A DNA stretch of 27,362 nt from an uncultured Marinilabiliaceae bacterium (GTDB taxonomy: Bacteria > Bacteroidota > Bacteroidia > Bacteroidales > Marinilabiliaceae): the NCBI GenBank assembly GCA_905235955.1, contig CAJONN010000040.1, positions 12,435 to 39,796 of the forward strand, read 5' to 3'. Within the stretch, counting starts at the first letter, position 1; the number at the start of each line of letters is the position of its first letter. The notes below the pieces were generated by a model. That model saw only the letters and a list, made by a program, of their open reading frames with translations, was not told the origin of the DNA and did not search any database. Positions 25,846 through 27,362 of this stretch are shown in pieces. The translations under genes and the position numbers were made by a program.

Positions 25846-27045
25846 ATGAACAAATCATTTATTGCGGCAATAGCCGTATGTTTTGCATCGGTTGTAATGG
25901 CTAATGCTCAGGTTGCCATCAAGACAGATGCAGGCGATTTTAAGCTAACTTTCAAAGGCCGTACTCACTTCGACGCAGGTGTGTATAGTGGCGATTTGGG
26001 CAAGACGAATGACCATGCAACTAATAAAATTAGTATGAATGATACTCGTTTGGGTGTTATTGCATCGTATGATGAAAAATGGTCGTCGAAAATCGAAGTT
26101 CGTTTCAGTAATAGCAAAGCAACTTTTACTGATTTATTTGTTGGCTACAAATTTTCTGACAATTCAAGCTTGCAAGTAGGTAACTATTGGATGCCTTTTG
26201 GCTATAAGATTTTAGGACCAGCTTATCGTTTTATTCAGAATTCGTCTATCGATGAAGCTGTTAATGCCAATTCGCGTCGTATGGGTGTTATGTATACATA
26301 CAATTCTGATATTTTCCGCCTTCAAGCAGGTGTATTCTCTGATGGCGATGTAAATAATGCAGGCGAAAATCAGGGCTACAACATTTCAGCAAAAGCCATT
26401 GTGCGTCCTATTCTTGAAGAAAATAGAGTTTTGCATTTTGGTGTAGCACCACTTTTTACCCATACGCCAATAACTACAAATTTTGACACAAAGTCGCTGA
26501 CTCAAGGCAAGCGCATAACGTTGCTGCCAAAGTCGTTTGCTTCTGACGAACAATACAATATGTTCCGTGGCGAAGTAGAGGCTATTTTCATTTCGGGCAA
26601 ATTCTATGCAGAAGGTCGTTATCAGCATGCTCAAATCAATACACCCAATGTGCGTAGAGTGGTAGAGAAGGTTGAGGCCGAAGAGGTAGAAACCTTTTTG
26701 CCTAACGAAAACGAAAAAATTGGTGGATTCTTTGTTCAGGCAGGTTTTCTCTTGATAGGCGATCATCAGAACTACAACAAGTCAAATGCTTATGCTACAA
26801 ACCTTTCGCCAAAAAATCTTGAACTTATTGCACGTTTTGGCAATGTGTCATACAACAGAGGTAAAGATTGGGGTACATCACAAAATGATATTACAGTTGG
26901 TTTGAACTATGCATTCAACAAATATCTTTTAGCGCGTATCAACTATGCTCATGGTCAGTCTCATGCTGAAAATTCTGATTATGATAAGGTCTTAGAAAAG
27001 AGCAATTACAATTCGGTTGAAGCACGTTTGCAATTTGTATTCTGA
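25846..27045 (+). CDS. OprO/OprP-like (phosphate-selective) porin
   Basis: A 399-residue outer-membrane porin. I chose the ATG at 25846, which gives a standard signal peptide (MNKSFIAAIAVCFASVVMAN, cleavage near ANAQ); the frame is open to 25747 but that extension contains the promoter. The mature part starts KLTFKGRTHFDAGVY and has MNDTRLGVIASYDEKWSSKI, LQVGNYWMPFG and an aromatic C-terminus (EARLQFVF), as in the porin O/P family. Phosphate or polyphosphate specificity is a family tendency, not shown by the sequence. It is monocistronic, with a strong promoter, a 79-nt leader and a perfect terminator. Confidence 0.88.
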   Translation: MNKSFIAAIAVCFASVVMANAQVAIKTDAGDFKLTFKGRTHFDAGVYSGDLGKTNDHATNKISMNDTRLGVIASYDEKWSSKIEVRFSNSKATFTDLFVGYKFSDNSSLQVGNYWMPFGYKILGPAYRFIQNSSIDEAVNANSRRMGVMYTYNSDIFRLQAGVFSDGDVNNAGENQGYNISAKAIVRPILEENRVLHFGVAPLFTHTPITTNFDTKSLTQGKRITLLPKSFASDEQYNMFRGEVEAIFISGKFYAEGRYQHAQINTPNVRRVVEKVEAEEVETFLPNENEKIGGFFVQAGFLLIGDHQNYNKSNAYATNLSPKNLELIARFGNVSYNRGKDWGTSQNDITVGLNYAFNKYLLARINYAHGQSHAENSDYDKVLEKSNYNSVEARLQFVF

Positions 27046-27082
27046 ATAGGGCGCAGACCGAACTGTTTATCTGATAATATTG

Positions 27083-27117
27083 GCACTCTAACGAAATTTT
27101 GTTAGAGTGCTTTTTTG
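27083..27117 (+). terminator. Rho-independent terminator after the porin gene
   Basis: A perfect 10-bp stem from GCACTCTAAC (27083-27092) and GTTAGAGTGC (27101-27110) with an 8-nt loop and a T-run. Confidence 0.92.
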
Positions 27118-27362
27118 TTTTTTATCTTTGAAAGGTAAGATGTTGATAACGAGGTTGTTATGAATAAGGCGTTTGGTGAAGATTGGAAAGGCAAGAAAGG
27201 TAAAGAGTATAATAACTTAAGTTTAGCAAGTAGAAAATGTACTGCAAACAAGTCCCCAAATACGACCTTCCCATTAATTTTACTTTTTATTTCGCTTCGC
27301 TCAATCATCTTCGGGTCTGTGCCGACAGAAAAAGTAACAAAAAGAACTCGTCGCTGTTGCCA
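27118..27362. other. Terminal 245 bases, no recognised gene
   Basis: A TATCTTTG box is at 27123-27130, with TTTG at 27098-27101 21 nt upstream but inside the terminator hairpin. A plus-strand frame from the ATG at 27160 stays open to the window end (67 codons, incomplete) and encodes a basic peptide with a short hydrophobic stretch (FPLILLFISL) that I do not recognise. A minus-strand frame at 27102-27308 crosses the terminator and is unlikely. The region may be the edge of a gene or repeat beyond the window. Confidence 0.35.

Overview
The window is about 27 kb of moderately AT-rich chromosome from a Bacteroidota bacterium, most likely of the order Bacteroidales. The evidence is the set of typical family members (DUF2807, DUF2461, DUF4271, DUF6452/DUF6048, Bacteroides-type porins, M49 dipeptidyl peptidase with HECLGH) and repeated Bacteroidota-type promoters (TTG/TTTG, 19-21 nt, TAnnTTTG). 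Shine-Dalgarno sequences are weak or absent throughout. I see no prophage, IS element, CRISPR array or plasmid functions. Most of it is a core chromosomal region.

Layout. 20-2616 (+): dipeptidyl peptidase III and uracil-DNA glycosylase. 2623-4081 (-): a DUF2461-DUF2807 pair, divergent from 4211-6761 (+), a vitamin B6 locus of a ThiD-like kinase domain fused to an AraC DNA-binding domain, then pdxS and pdxT. 6876-8879: an outer-membrane putative porin. 9087-11075: gyrB. 11149-13711: an ABC uptake cassette of the BtuF/BtuC/BtuD (vitamin B12, haem or siderophore) type whose ATPase is frameshifted. 13777-15066: a membrane-anchored TPR protein and lumazine synthase (ribH). 15130-16927: two identical tRNA-Glu(CTC) genes, a terminator, then gltX. 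17063-21188: miaA and a large AsmA-like protein split by a frameshift. 21210-24674: a tight operon of DUF6452 lipoprotein, DUF6048 outer-membrane protein, LOG-family phosphoribohydrolase, DUF4271 membrane protein and a HemD-like uroporphyrinogen-III synthase. 24792-25565 (-): family 2 glycosyltransferase. 25846-27045 (+): OprO/P-like porin. The last 245 bases hold no gene I can recognise.

The most interesting object is the fusion gene at 4211-5332. Its ThiD/PdxK-like domain keeps the N-terminal substrate-binding loop but has lost both the GTGC catalytic/anion-hole motif and the TPN motif, and it carries a complete AraC-type HTH pair. It lies 6 nt upstream of pdxS and starts from a promoter that appears to give a leaderless mRNA. 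I infer that it is a pseudokinase turned ligand sensor that controls pyridoxal phosphate synthesis.

Two other patterns recur. Three start codons sit exactly 5 nt after the promoter TAnnTTTG box, which predicts leaderless transcripts. Three otherwise conserved genes (pdxS, the ABC ATPase, the AsmA-like gene) carry frameshifts that are not in homopolymers. These could be real decay or assembly error, and sequence alone cannot decide.
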